Shown here: piece by piece, positions 25,280 through 33,538 of the stretch
How the letters are laid out: every line of letters begins with the position of its first letter
How positions within the stretch are numbered: position 1 is the first letter of the stretch
Assembly (NCBI GenBank): GCA_900772415.1
Contig: CAAHEC010000003.1
Location: forward strand, 1-64,000
Source: Bacilli bacterium
Lineage (GTDB): Bacteria > Bacillota_I > Bacilli_A > RF39 > UBA660
Length of the DNA: 64,000 nt
Reading direction: 5' to 3'
Translations under genes and position numbers: made by a program
The notes under the pieces: generated by a model
What the model saw: the letters and a program-made list of their open reading frames with translations, nothing else
Told to the model about the DNA's origin: nothing
Databases searched by the model: none

Positions 25280-27022
25280 ATGTTGGTTGCAATAATAAAA
25301 AACGCTGATAGAACTTATGAATATTTGTATGAAATACAAAATGAATTAATATCTTTTCACGTTGATAAAAATGGTTTTTCTTTGTCTGATAATTCTTATA
25401 TGAATAAACTTATATCCAAATTCAACTATAATTCATCTTGTGAATATTTAACTAACTTTAAACAATACAAAGTATATTATGATCCATCAACGAATTTTAA
25501 ACACTTTATTAATAATAAAACTGAGGATTATGAAATGTTTTTTAGATTCAATGGAATGAATGCTTGTTATTATAAAGATGGGAAAAAGCATGATATTTAT
25601 AGTAAATTGTTTGCAATATTAGGTGCTTCAGTTATTCTCACATATGCTGGTCTTATATCATTTGTTGGTTTAAAATTTGATACTAATGTTTACTATGCAA
25701 CGCATACTTCTCATAGTATAACAGGTCTTGTCGGGATGTATGAAAACAAAAAACTAGATTATAAAGATGCGATAGATAGTATAAATTCTAGTAATTTACC
25801 TGATGATGTTAAGATTATTATTTCAAATGAATCATTTTTAAAATTAATTTTTTCCTATTATGAAGGCTCTCCTTTAGAGTATACTTCTAGTTTAAAATTT
25901 AATGATTTAAGGATTCAAAATTTCAAAGAAGATAGCGAAGAAAATAAAGTGAGAAATGGTTATTATGATAGTTTTACTCCTAATGTTTTGTATTCCAAAG
26001 AAGGACAAAGTAAAAATAGTGAAACGTCAACTGTAATTCATGAGTTTATTCATTTGCTTCAGGCCGAGGGGAACTCTTATTATTATTTGGATGAGGCTGT
26101 TGCAGAATTAATGACAGCTGAACTTTTGGATTCTTCTCCAGTTACGTATTTTGGAGCTATTGACAACTTAAAATTATTAATAAATATAATTGGTCCAGAA
26201 CCAATATATGAATTATCGTTTGGCGGCGATGATACGAGTTTAAACAACATTCTAAAATCAAATTTATCTAGCAAAGAAATATTCACATTAAAGTATTATT
26301 TGCAAAAAAATGGGGAAGAAATCAATAATAATGAGGAAATTCATTCTGAAATAAAAAAAATACTTTATAAACTGTATAAAAATATTTATGGAAAAGATAT
26401 AGAAGAAGATCAAAACATAATGTGTGTATTAAATGATAATTTAAGTAAAAATGCGTCTATAAGTGATAAAAGACACTTTTTAATTCCTGATGAAATGAAA
26501 GAAGAAGAATATATAATGGTAGTGGGAGAAGATGAAGATATATTAGCACAAAAGGGTTTTTTAAGTAAAAAAACTTGTTACAAAGAGTTTTTAAAAATAG
26601 ATTCTAATTATTATAATAAAAATAAAGGAACGGACGATATAGAATTAATAGAAAACCTAAATGAAAATGGTGAAATTATTGGAAAGATAATGAACGATGG
26701 ACATAAGACTTATTATAAACTTTTACGCAGTCCTATTCCAACCGATCAATATGAATTCTTTAGCTTTAGAACTTTACCATCACAAACGATTAGTATACCT
26801 GATGCCATAGATAGTGGTTATATTAGTGCTTATAAAGTATCGTATTCTTTAGAAAAAAAGAATTCTAACTATTATGAGTATGTCTATTATGTTCCAAATG
26901 GTACTAATATAGAATTAGAAAAAAATATGTGCAAATTTAAAGTTAATGGAATTAAGACTAGATTTTGTGATCAATATAATGATTTGATGCAAAGAATGAA
27001 TGATGAAAGTTATCATAAATAG
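25280..27022 (+). CDS. membrane protein with HExxH metallopeptidase motif, unknown family
   Basis: 580 residues. An N-terminal region of about 108 residues is followed by one strong membrane segment (about 109-133, LFAILGASVILTYAGLISFV). A soluble domain then has HEFIH at residues 254-258 and a downstream acidic pair in DEAVAELMTAE (about 271-281), the layout of a gluzincin-type zinc peptidase. The remaining 300 residues are unassigned, with many Asn, Lys and Tyr. Its last residues (MNDESYHK) copy the RlmH C-terminus, and the coding DNA matches it too. The gene is therefore the only cargo between two rlmH-end repeats. I do not recognise a family; peptidase activity is inferred from the motif. 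Confidence 0.7.
   Translation: MLVAIIKNADRTYEYLYEIQNELISFHVDKNGFSLSDNSYMNKLISKFNYNSSCEYLTNFKQYKVYYDPSTNFKHFINNKTEDYEMFFRFNGMNACYYKDGKKHDIYSKLFAILGASVILTYAGLISFVGLKFDTNVYYATHTSHSITGLVGMYENKKLDYKDAIDSINSSNLPDDVKIIISNESFLKLIFSYYEGSPLEYTSSLKFNDLRIQNFKEDSEENKVRNGYYDSFTPNVLYSKEGQSKNSETSTVIHEFIHLLQAEGNSYYYLDEAVAELMTAELLDSSPVTYFGAIDNLKLLINIIGPEPIYELSFGGDDTSLNNILKSNLSSKEIFTLKYYLQKNGEEINNNEEIHSEIKKILYKLYKNIYGKDIEEDQNIMCVLNDNLSKNASISDKRHFLIPDEMKEEEYIMVVGEDEDILAQKGFLSKKTCYKEFLKIDSNYYNKNKGTDDIELIENLNENGEIIGKIMNDGHKTYYKLLRSPIPTDQYEFFSFRTLPSQTISIPDAIDSGYISAYKVSYSLEKKNSNYYEYVYYVPNGTNIELEKNMCKFKVNGIKTRFCDQYNDLMQRMNDESYHK
26990..27022 (+). repeat. direct repeat copy 2: rlmH-end-like sequence
   Basis: Matches copy 1 (25200-25232) at 28 of 33 bases, in the same reading frame and ending at the same TAG stop. 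It forms the C-terminus of the 580-residue protein. Confidence 0.7.
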
Positions 27023-27023
27023 T

Positions 27024-27052
27024 TTGAAAAGGTACTATTAAAATGATATTAT
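27024..27052 (+). promoter_or_regulatory. ung promoter
   Basis: TTGAAA (27024-27029), 17-base spacer and TATTAT (27047-27052) preceded by TGA, starting directly after the second rlmH-end repeat. Confidence 0.65.
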
Positions 27053-27073
27053 ATAAGTGTTTGGAGTGATTAT

Positions 27074-27724
27074 ATGTTTCATAATAGTTGGGATGTGATA
27101 TTACAAGATGAAATGCAAAAAAAATATTTTAAATATATAAAGGAATTTGTTAAAGAAGAAAGATTATCTAAAACTATATATCCCCCAGCAAAGGATTTGT
27201 TCAATGCTTTTAAATTAACTGATTTTAAAGATATAAAGGTAGTCATTTTAGGACAAGACCCATATCATGGAGAAAAAGAAGCGATGGGATTATCCTTTTC
27301 TGTTAGAAGGGGAGTTAGGACGCCGCCTTCTCTTAGAAATATTTTCAAAGAATTAAAAGATGACTTAAACATAGATAGATGCGATACTGATTTATCTGAT
27401 TGGGCAAAACAAGGAGTATTTTTGCTCAATACCGTATTAACCGTTGAAAAAGATAAAGCTAATTCTCATAAAGAAGTAGGCTGGGAGATATTTACTGATT
27501 ATGTTATAAAAGAAATTAACGATAAATTAAATAACGTTGTATTTATTTTATGGGGAAGACAGGCAAGAGATAAAAAAAGAATTATTACTAATCCTAACAA
27601 CTATATAATAGAATCAGCTCATCCATCTCCTCTTTCTGCCTATAATGGTTTTTTTGGTAGTAAACCATTTTCTAAAACTAATAATTATTTAAAAAAGCAT
27701 AATAAAACAGAGATTAATTGGTAA
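27074..27724 (+). CDS. ung: uracil-DNA glycosylase, family 1
   Basis: Base-excision repair enzyme removing uracil from DNA. 216 residues with the water-activating motif GQDPYHGEKEAMGLSFSV, PPSLRNIFKEL, the LLNTVLTVE segment and the DNA-intercalation loop HPSPLSAYNGFFG. Ribosome site TTGGAGTGAT. Its 3' end forms part of a bidirectional terminator shared with the converging LemA-like gene. Confidence 0.98.
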   Translation: MFHNSWDVILQDEMQKKYFKYIKEFVKEERLSKTIYPPAKDLFNAFKLTDFKDIKVVILGQDPYHGEKEAMGLSFSVRRGVRTPPSLRNIFKELKDDLNIDRCDTDLSDWAKQGVFLLNTVLTVEKDKANSHKEVGWEIFTDYVIKEINDKLNNVVFILWGRQARDKKRIITNPNNYIIESAHPSPLSAYNGFFGSKPFSKTNNYLKKHNKTEINW

Positions 27725-27737
27725 CCTCTGTTTTATT
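27701..27737. terminator. bidirectional terminator, ung / LemA-like gene
   Basis: A perfect 12-bp stem (27701-27712 with 27726-27737) with a 13-base loop that contains the ung stop; A-run left, T-run right. Confidence 0.85.
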
Positions 27738-28266
27738 ATTTAAAATCATTATAATCATTGTCATTTATGTTTTTTTTATCAAAGAATTCTTTTTCTTTTC
27801 TTCCTTTTATAATGGACAAAATAGAAAACGGAAAGAGTTTAATAATCTTATTATATTCTAATATAATATCATTATAATATTCTTTATATGCATCTAATTT
27901 ATCTTCTGTATCACAAATAGAAAAAGAAATTTTTTCAAAATCACTATTTTGTTGTAATTTTTTATATTTATCTTTTATTAAATGAAATTCGTTTATATAA
28001 ACCAGTAATCTTCTGTCTAATTTAATCATGTCTAATCTTTCTTCGTTTAAATCCCTAAAATTTTCATATATATCTTTTTTAGTATTTAACTCATTTTTTA
28101 TTATTTGCTCAGAATCTTCTAATAATTTTTTTCTTTTAATTAAGATACTATTTATTTTTTCTGTAACATTTTTCAGTTTTATATTTATAAAATTGTATTT
28201 TTGATTATATAGTGATATTAAAAATGTAATTATACATAAAATTAAAGTTATTATTACTAGTATCAT
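27736..28266 (-). CDS. LemA-like membrane protein (divergent)
   Basis: 176 residues. An N-terminal membrane segment (2-20) precedes a helical bundle with coiled-coil character. The C-terminal part fits the LemA pattern: ISFSICDTEDKLDAYKEYYN, then LEYNKIIKLFPFSI and KEKEFFD, matching the family's TE-x2-I-x2-AR-x2-YN, YN-x2-I-x2-FP and FF positions. The front half is more diverged than usual. LemA proteins are membrane scaffolds of unclear function. It reads toward ung and is followed on the minus strand only by the shared terminator. Confidence 0.7.
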   Translation of the reverse strand: MILVIITLILCIITFLISLYNQKYNFINIKLKNVTEKINSILIKRKKLLEDSEQIIKNELNTKKDIYENFRDLNEERLDMIKLDRRLLVYINEFHLIKDKYKKLQQNSDFEKISFSICDTEDKLDAYKEYYNDIILEYNKIIKLFPFSILSIIKGRKEKEFFDKKNINDNDYNDFK

Positions 28267-28325
28267 ATTATTACCTCTATTCTATTTATGATTATAACAA
28301 AATAGAATATTATTTACAAGAATAT

Positions 28326-28739
28326 TTAGTTTTGAGTATAAAATTCAGGACTATAATTAATTTTTTCATTAAACTCTACATAATTAAGGTAAATATTTAA
28401 CAATAAATATCTTTTACCACTGTTTGGTTCACTTATAATAATATGATCTCTTCCAGCAGCTTCAATTATCCCGGTATAAGTTCTATCTCTCCATTCTACC
28501 GAATCAGGATATGAAAAATAAAATGTTGCAAGTTTACCCTTGTTTAATCTTAATATGTTTTCAACATAAGATTGTTCTTCAAAAACTATATTGCTATTAT
28601 CAGCATTGGATATTCCAAGCATATTGTTATTGTTTGTGTTACCGTTAGGTATTGATGTAATGCCTTTTGCTTTAGTAACTTCAAATCCGTTGTTATTTAT
28701 ATTTGGATAAATAGGATTTGCATAATAATTTGTGTTCAT
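28326..28739 (-). CDS. gerQ: spore coat protein GerQ-like
   Basis: 137 residues. An Asn/Pro-rich, low-complexity front (1-65) leads into the conserved Spore_GerQ domain: EEQSYVENILRLNKGKLATF, then TGIIEAAGRDHIIISEPNSG and KRYLLLNIYLNYVEFNEKIN. In Bacillus GerQ is a coat protein crosslinked by transglutaminase and needed for CwlJ function in germination. The ATG at 28739 follows AAAGGAG; an in-frame start 20 codons upstream has no ribosome site. With spo0A (47787) it points to a spore-forming organism or recent ancestor. Confidence 0.88.
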   Translation of the reverse strand: MNTNYYANPIYPNINNNGFEVTKAKGITSIPNGNTNNNNMLGISNADNSNIVFEEQSYVENILRLNKGKLATFYFSYPDSVEWRDRTYTGIIEAAGRDHIIISEPNSGKRYLLLNIYLNYVEFNEKINYSPEFYTQN

Positions 28740-28777
28740 TTTTATTCTCCTTTTTTTAAATTCATTTAAACATATGA

Positions 28778-28807
28778 TTGAACTTAATTGATTATACATG
28801 TTATAAT
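28778..28807 (+). promoter_or_regulatory. pduL promoter
   Basis: TTGAAC (28778-28783), an 18-base spacer and extended -10 TGTTATAAT (TATAAT 28802-28807). Confidence 0.65.
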
Positions 28808-28828
28808 TAAATAGTAGGTGATGGATTT

Positions 28829-29395
28829 ATGAAAGTGAATATAGGTGTATCTGCAAGGCACGTACACGTAACAAAAGAAGACGTTAAAATATTATTTGGA
28901 GAAGGATATGAATTAACCAAAAAGGTAGATTTATCACAACATGGACAATATGCGTGTAATGAGCAAGTTACTCTTGAAGGTGCAAAGGGAAAAATAGAAA
29001 GAGTAAGAATATTAGGACCCGAAAGAAGTGAGACTCAAGTTGAAATATCAAAAACAGACTCATTTACACTTGGAGTAAGGCCTCCTGTTAGAAACTCAGG
29101 AAATTTAGATGGTGCAGCAGAAATAACAATTATAGGACCAAAGGGAAGGGTTACTAAAAATGCCGCTATAATAGCATCAAGACATGTACATGCTACAAAA
29201 GAAGATGCCAAAAGGTATGGATTTGAAGGAAAAGAATTTGTAAGTATTGTAGTAAAAGGAGAAAAGCCGGGAATACTAGAAAACGTATACGTAAGAATAA
29301 GTGATAAATTTTCTTATGAGGTTCACTTAGATACTGATGATGCTAATGCATTCTTAATTAAAAATGGTGATGAAGCAGAATTAATAGTAAAATAA
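28829..29395 (+). CDS. pduL: phosphate acyltransferase PduL (phosphotransacetylase type)
   Basis: 188 residues. Two related beta-barrel halves each carry the zinc-binding motif SARHVHV / ASRHVHATKED; the acyl-phosphate site stretch PPVRNSGNLDGAAEITIIGPKG is split between them. PduL interconverts acyl-CoA and acyl phosphate. No encapsulation peptide is evident at the N-terminus and no shell or diol dehydratase genes are near, so a housekeeping acetyl-CoA to acetyl-phosphate role is likelier than a microcompartment role. It may substitute for Pta, though that cannot be decided from this window. Confidence 0.92.
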   Translation: MKVNIGVSARHVHVTKEDVKILFGEGYELTKKVDLSQHGQYACNEQVTLEGAKGKIERVRILGPERSETQVEISKTDSFTLGVRPPVRNSGNLDGAAEITIIGPKGRVTKNAAIIASRHVHATKEDAKRYGFEGKEFVSIVVKGEKPGILENVYVRISDKFSYEVHLDTDDANAFLIKNGDEAELIVK

Positions 29396-29412
29396 AAAAA
29401 GGGATGATAAGG

Positions 29413-30657
29413 ATGAAATATCAATTTAAAACGGGTATTGATAGTAAAGAATATGATAAATTCGTAAGGAATTTTCCTTCTACATCATTTATGCAAACGC
29501 CCGCTTGGAGTCTTGTTAAAACAGCGTGGGGTAATGATTATGTTGGACTATATTGTGACAAAAAGTTAATATGTGGAGCAATGATACTAAAAAGAAACCT
29601 ATTTTTAGGTAAGAAATTATTTTACATACCAAGGGGATTTGTTACATCATATGATAACGATGAAGTTCTAAAAACATTTGTTAAAGAATTAAAAAATTAT
29701 GCCAAGAAAGACGGTGCAATAGATATAAAAATTGATCCATTTATTTGTTTTAGTGAAGATAATATTCAAAACATAAAGAAAAATAAGGGAATAGAGGTAA
29801 GGAAAACTTTTACTTTAGATACTGATAAAATAGTCAAAAAATTAGAGAATTTAGGCTTTGTTCATGGTGGATTTAAAAAGGAAGTAAACGCATATATCCA
29901 GCCAAGATACACGATGGCTATTTCTCTTAAGGATAAAGATGGTAACTTTTATGAAAAAGAAGAACTTAGAAGAACGTTTCCTAAAAACACAAGAAATTAC
30001 ATAGGAAAGTATCATGAGGATAGAGGAGTTTACTTTAGTTATTCTACAAATAAAGAAGACGTCAAGGACTTAATAAGCGTTCTTCATTGTACAGAAGAAA
30101 GACAACATATAGCACTTAGAAGTGAAAAATATTTTAAAAAGCTAATGGATGCTTTTTTAGATAACGCTGTTTTATTTTTTGCAAGGATAGATATTGATAA
30201 ATATATTAAGTTTCTTAAAAATGATATGAAAGAACACGAAAACAAAAAAGAATTTTGTTTAAATCAAATAAAAGAAGCAGAAGAAATAAAAAAAGAATAT
30301 GGTAATAATCCACTTGCAGGAGCAACTATAGTCATGATGCCAACTTGTACATCTGGAATAAAAATCGCATCATTTTTATACGCTGGAACAAACACAAAAA
30401 TCTTACCATCTCTTAAAATAACCAATGGCCTTATGTTTTACAGATTATGCTATTGTTTAGATAAGTCCTGTGATTATTGTGATTTAGGTGGTATAGATGG
30501 ATCACTTGAAGACCACTTATCAACGTTTAAATCTAAATTTAATCCAAACGTACTTGAACTTGTTGGAGAATATGATTTAGTAATTAATAAATTTTGGTAC
30601 AAAGTGTTTAACTTAATTATGAAAATTCGTAAGTTCATAAGATCAAAGAGGCATTAA
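29413..30657 (+). CDS. FemA/FemB-family peptidoglycan bridge aminoacyltransferase
   Basis: 414 residues. The family pattern is clear: twin GNAT-like halves (SFMQTPAWSLVKTAWGNDYVG and LFYIPRGFVTSYD at the front; RRTFPKNTRNYIGKY in the middle), a charged antiparallel helical arm (about 270-300, rich in Lys and Glu) and ITNGLMFYRLCYCL with YCDLGGIDGS at the end. Such enzymes add amino acids from aminoacyl-tRNA to the lipid II stem peptide in the cytoplasm. ATG 29413 is preferred to 29404, which abuts the ribosome site. The residue added cannot be deduced from sequence. Confidence 0.9.
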   Translation: MKYQFKTGIDSKEYDKFVRNFPSTSFMQTPAWSLVKTAWGNDYVGLYCDKKLICGAMILKRNLFLGKKLFYIPRGFVTSYDNDEVLKTFVKELKNYAKKDGAIDIKIDPFICFSEDNIQNIKKNKGIEVRKTFTLDTDKIVKKLENLGFVHGGFKKEVNAYIQPRYTMAISLKDKDGNFYEKEELRRTFPKNTRNYIGKYHEDRGVYFSYSTNKEDVKDLISVLHCTEERQHIALRSEKYFKKLMDAFLDNAVLFFARIDIDKYIKFLKNDMKEHENKKEFCLNQIKEAEEIKKEYGNNPLAGATIVMMPTCTSGIKIASFLYAGTNTKILPSLKITNGLMFYRLCYCLDKSCDYCDLGGIDGSLEDHLSTFKSKFNPNVLELVGEYDLVINKFWYKVFNLIMKIRKFIRSKRH

Positions 30658-30703
30658 AAAGCCATCTTTTTATTATATAATAATTTTAGTTTGGAGTGAT
30701 TTA

Positions 30704-31678
30704 ATGTTTAAAATAGGAAACGTAGAAATAAAAAACAAAGTTGTCTTAGCACCTATGGCAGGTGTTTGTAATAGTGCGTTTAGAAGAATAATAAAAGAAA
30801 TGGGAGCTGGGCTTTTGTATGCCGAAATGGTAAGCGACAAGGCTTTAGTTTATAATAATGAGAAAACTAAAGACATGCTTTATATGACGGAGAGTGAAAG
30901 ACCTATTAGTCAGCAGATATTTGGTAGTGATAAAAAAAGCTTTGTTGAGGCTGCAAAAATAATAGAAAAAAGTATGCATCCAGATATTATAGATATAAAT
31001 ATGGGATGTCCAGTACCTAAGGTAGCGGTTAAATCACAAGCGGGTTCTGCTCTTTTAAAAGATCCGGATAAAATATATGATATAGTAAAAGCAGTAAAAG
31101 AAGTAGTAAACGTGCCAGTAACTGTTAAAATAAGAAGTGGTTGGGATAAAAATAGCATCAATGCTGTTTTGGTAGCAAAAACTTGTGAAAAGGCAGGGGC
31201 TAGTGCAATTGCAGTACATCCTAGAACACGCTCCCAAGGGTATAGTGGTAAAGCTGATTGGAACATAATAAAGGAAGTAAAAGATGCAGTTAATATTCCG
31301 GTAATTGGTAATGGTGATATTTTATCGGCTAAAGACGCTAAACAAATGATTGATGAAACTGGGTGCGATGCCGTAATGATAGGAAGGGGGACCCTTGGTA
31401 ATCCTTATTTAATAAAACAGGTTGTAAGATATTTAGAAGATGGCGTGCTTCTTCCAGACCAAAGTCCAACGGAAAGGATGAAAACATGCTTAAAACATTT
31501 TAATTATTTACTTGAGATAAAACCAGAAAAAGTTGCGATACTTGAGATGAGAACCCATGCAGCTTGGTATTTAAAAGGACTTCCAAGTGGGGTAAAAATC
31601 AAGAAAATACTCTATGAACTTAAAACCAAAGAAGAATTTATAAATACAATAACAGAATATATGGAAAAACTTTCCTAA
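30704..31678 (+). CDS. dusB: tRNA-dihydrouridine synthase (DusB type)
   Basis: 324-residue FMN enzyme reducing uridine to dihydrouridine in tRNA. TIM barrel with VVLAPMAGVCNSAFRRI, catalytic Cys in DINMGCPVPKV, AVHPRTRSQGYSGKADW and the phosphate-binding VIGNGDILSAKDAKQM with DAVMIGRGTLGNPYL. A small helical C-terminal domain completes it. Single gene; ribosome site TTGGAGTGAT. Confidence 0.95.
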   Translation: MFKIGNVEIKNKVVLAPMAGVCNSAFRRIIKEMGAGLLYAEMVSDKALVYNNEKTKDMLYMTESERPISQQIFGSDKKSFVEAAKIIEKSMHPDIIDINMGCPVPKVAVKSQAGSALLKDPDKIYDIVKAVKEVVNVPVTVKIRSGWDKNSINAVLVAKTCEKAGASAIAVHPRTRSQGYSGKADWNIIKEVKDAVNIPVIGNGDILSAKDAKQMIDETGCDAVMIGRGTLGNPYLIKQVVRYLEDGVLLPDQSPTERMKTCLKHFNYLLEIKPEKVAILEMRTHAAWYLKGLPSGVKIKKILYELKTKEEFINTITEYMEKLS

Positions 31679-31685
31679 AATATGA

Positions 31686-31691
31686 TATAAT
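31686..31691 (+). promoter_or_regulatory. -10 of the transporter/TM2 gene
   Basis: TATAAT preceded by TGA, placing a transcription start near 31698 and leaving a leader of about 80 bases. Confidence 0.6.
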
Positions 31692-31697
31692 TAAATC

Positions 31698-31775
31698 GTA
31701 GGACAGAGTTATGAAATGGTGCGTATGACATAATTTTGACCAAAAAAAGAAATAAAATAATTATACGGGAGGTTT
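31698..31775 (+). promoter_or_regulatory. structured 5' leader of the transporter gene, class unknown
   Basis: A 13-position stem pairs 31701-31713 with 31729-31741 (one A-A mismatch, two G-U pairs) around a 15-base loop (31714-31728). An A-rich linker and the ribosome site GGGAGG (31767-31772) follow. No known riboswitch consensus was recognised. Confidence 0.4.
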
Positions 31776-31778
31776 ATG

Positions 31779-33455
31779 ATGAAAAAGTATAATCTTTTAA
31801 AAGTTTTAGCAATTGTGGTTTTCGTAACCTGGATTCTAACTTTAATAATTCCGGGTTCTTATGTAGACTATAGTGGAAAAGTTACTACTAATACAATTGC
31901 TGGTCTTGGAGTATGGGGACTTTTAACAAATCTTAATATTTCAATATCTTACTTTAATAGCATTGCAGTATTTTTAATAGCTGTTGCCTGCTTTTATGCT
32001 ATTTTAAACAAGGTAAAGTTATATAATGAATTTGTTAGTAATGTTTCTAAAATATTTAAAGGAAAGGAAAGAAAGCTTGTTATTATAACAACTTTAGTAT
32101 TTGGGATTTTATCACTTTTTGTTAATGATTTTCTAATTTTAATTGCTTTCGTACCATTTGTATACAAAGTAATGAAAGAACTATCCATTGATAAAAAAGT
32201 AATACTTGCATCTACTTTAGTTGCTGCATTAATAGGTTCTATGTGTAGTATTTATAATAGTACTTTGTTTACAGCATTCAGCTTAAAAATAAATACTTTA
32301 TTACTAGTTAAAATAATATTATTTGTGGTATCAATTTCTGTTTTAACTATCTTAATCGCACCTAAAAATTCTTCTAAGAAACCAAAGACTGCTTCTAAAG
32401 AGCATGCAACAAAAGAAGAATTAAAGGTTACTAAAACAAAAAAAGTTACTACTAAAAGTAAAACAAAAAAGGTTAATAAAGTGTTATATGCAGTATTAAC
32501 AATATTGTTTGGAAGTATTGGTATAAATAAATTTTATGCTGGTCAAATAAAAAAGGGAATTTTATCTATTGTATTTTGTTGGACCTTAATTCCAGCGGTT
32601 TTATCGATAGCTGAATTCATTACGGTATTAACGGAAAAAGCTGATAAAGATGGAAAAATAGAAGTAGTTAGTGAAAGAAGAAGTAAAGTAGCATTTATAG
32701 TTTCTATAATTATATTTACTCTATTTATAATAGCTTCTATGATTCCGTATGAATCATTATTTGAAAATTGTACGATATTTACTGATTTCAATTCGTGGTT
32801 ATCAAATTTAAAAATTGGTAATTATGCAATTTTTAACAACATAATTGGTTCTCCTTTATTAGTTAGTGAATCAACAGGTTCATCTACTGGTTCAATTGCA
32901 GTATTTGGTTCTTGGACTATGAGTGATGTTTCAATATTATTATTTATATTAACACTTTTAATAGCAATTATTAATAATGTTAAGACAGATGATTTTATTA
33001 AAAGTATAAATGAAAATATTAAAAAGGTACTACCTATTGCAATAACAGCAATGCTAATTAGTATTGTCTTAGTAATCATGGTAACAAGTGGAATATCTGT
33101 TACAATTGCAAATAAAATATTGAGTATATTTAAAGGATTTAATGTTGCAGAAACAGTATTTGCAACAATGATATCAAGTTTATTAACCAGTGATTTCTAC
33201 TATTTAATATCAACTGTTGGACAATTATTTACTATATCTGCTTCAAATAGTCAATATTATGGCGTTATAGCATTTATAATTCAAAGCATATATAACTTAG
33301 TAATGATTGTTGCACCAACATCAGTTGGATTAATAATTGGTTTATATTATTTAGATATTCCTTATAATAAATGGTTTAAATTCATTTGGAAATTACTATT
33401 AATATTATTTGTAATAATAGTAGTTGCTGCTATAATAATATATGCATTAGTATAA
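31779..33455 (+). CDS. multi-pass permease-like protein with internal TM2 domain
   Basis: 558 residues. Residues about 1-190 have six hydrophobic segments; TWILTLIIPGSYVDYSGKV resembles the start of YfcC/DcuC-type permeases, and NDFLILIAFVPFVYKV recalls the ion transporter superfamily. A Lys/Thr-rich linker (about 195-230) leads to a TM2 domain (about 232-290: LFGSIGINKFYAGQIKKGIL and the tryptophan-bearing second helix). Seven further membrane segments follow to the end. TM2 domains normally stand alone or at a terminus, so the central position is unusual. ATG 31779 is preferred by spacing over the adjacent ATG 31776. Substrate unknown. Confidence 0.65.
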   Translation: MKKYNLLKVLAIVVFVTWILTLIIPGSYVDYSGKVTTNTIAGLGVWGLLTNLNISISYFNSIAVFLIAVACFYAILNKVKLYNEFVSNVSKIFKGKERKLVIITTLVFGILSLFVNDFLILIAFVPFVYKVMKELSIDKKVILASTLVAALIGSMCSIYNSTLFTAFSLKINTLLLVKIILFVVSISVLTILIAPKNSSKKPKTASKEHATKEELKVTKTKKVTTKSKTKKVNKVLYAVLTILFGSIGINKFYAGQIKKGILSIVFCWTLIPAVLSIAEFITVLTEKADKDGKIEVVSERRSKVAFIVSIIIFTLFIIASMIPYESLFENCTIFTDFNSWLSNLKIGNYAIFNNIIGSPLLVSESTGSSTGSIAVFGSWTMSDVSILLFILTLLIAIINNVKTDDFIKSINENIKKVLPIAITAMLISIVLVIMVTSGISVTIANKILSIFKGFNVAETVFATMISSLLTSDFYYLISTVGQLFTISASNSQYYGVIAFIIQSIYNLVMIVAPTSVGLIIGLYYLDIPYNKWFKFIWKLLLILFVIIVVAAIIIYALV

Positions 33456-33478
33456 AAGACTTAATAGGTCTTTTTTTT
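33454..33478 (+). terminator. terminator after the TM2 permease gene
   Basis: Seven-bp stem AAAAGAC/GTCTTTT (33454-33460 with 33468-33474) and a run of eight or more T, overlapping the stop codon. Confidence 0.8.
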
Positions 33479-33538
33479 GTATCAAAATAAAATACTTTCC
33501 TCATAACAAACATAGAATGAAAAGAAGGGAGAATACTT

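Noticed and set aside
28829..29395. pduL as evidence for a bacterial microcompartment
   Set aside because: No shell protein, encapsulation peptide or diol/ethanolamine genes are nearby.
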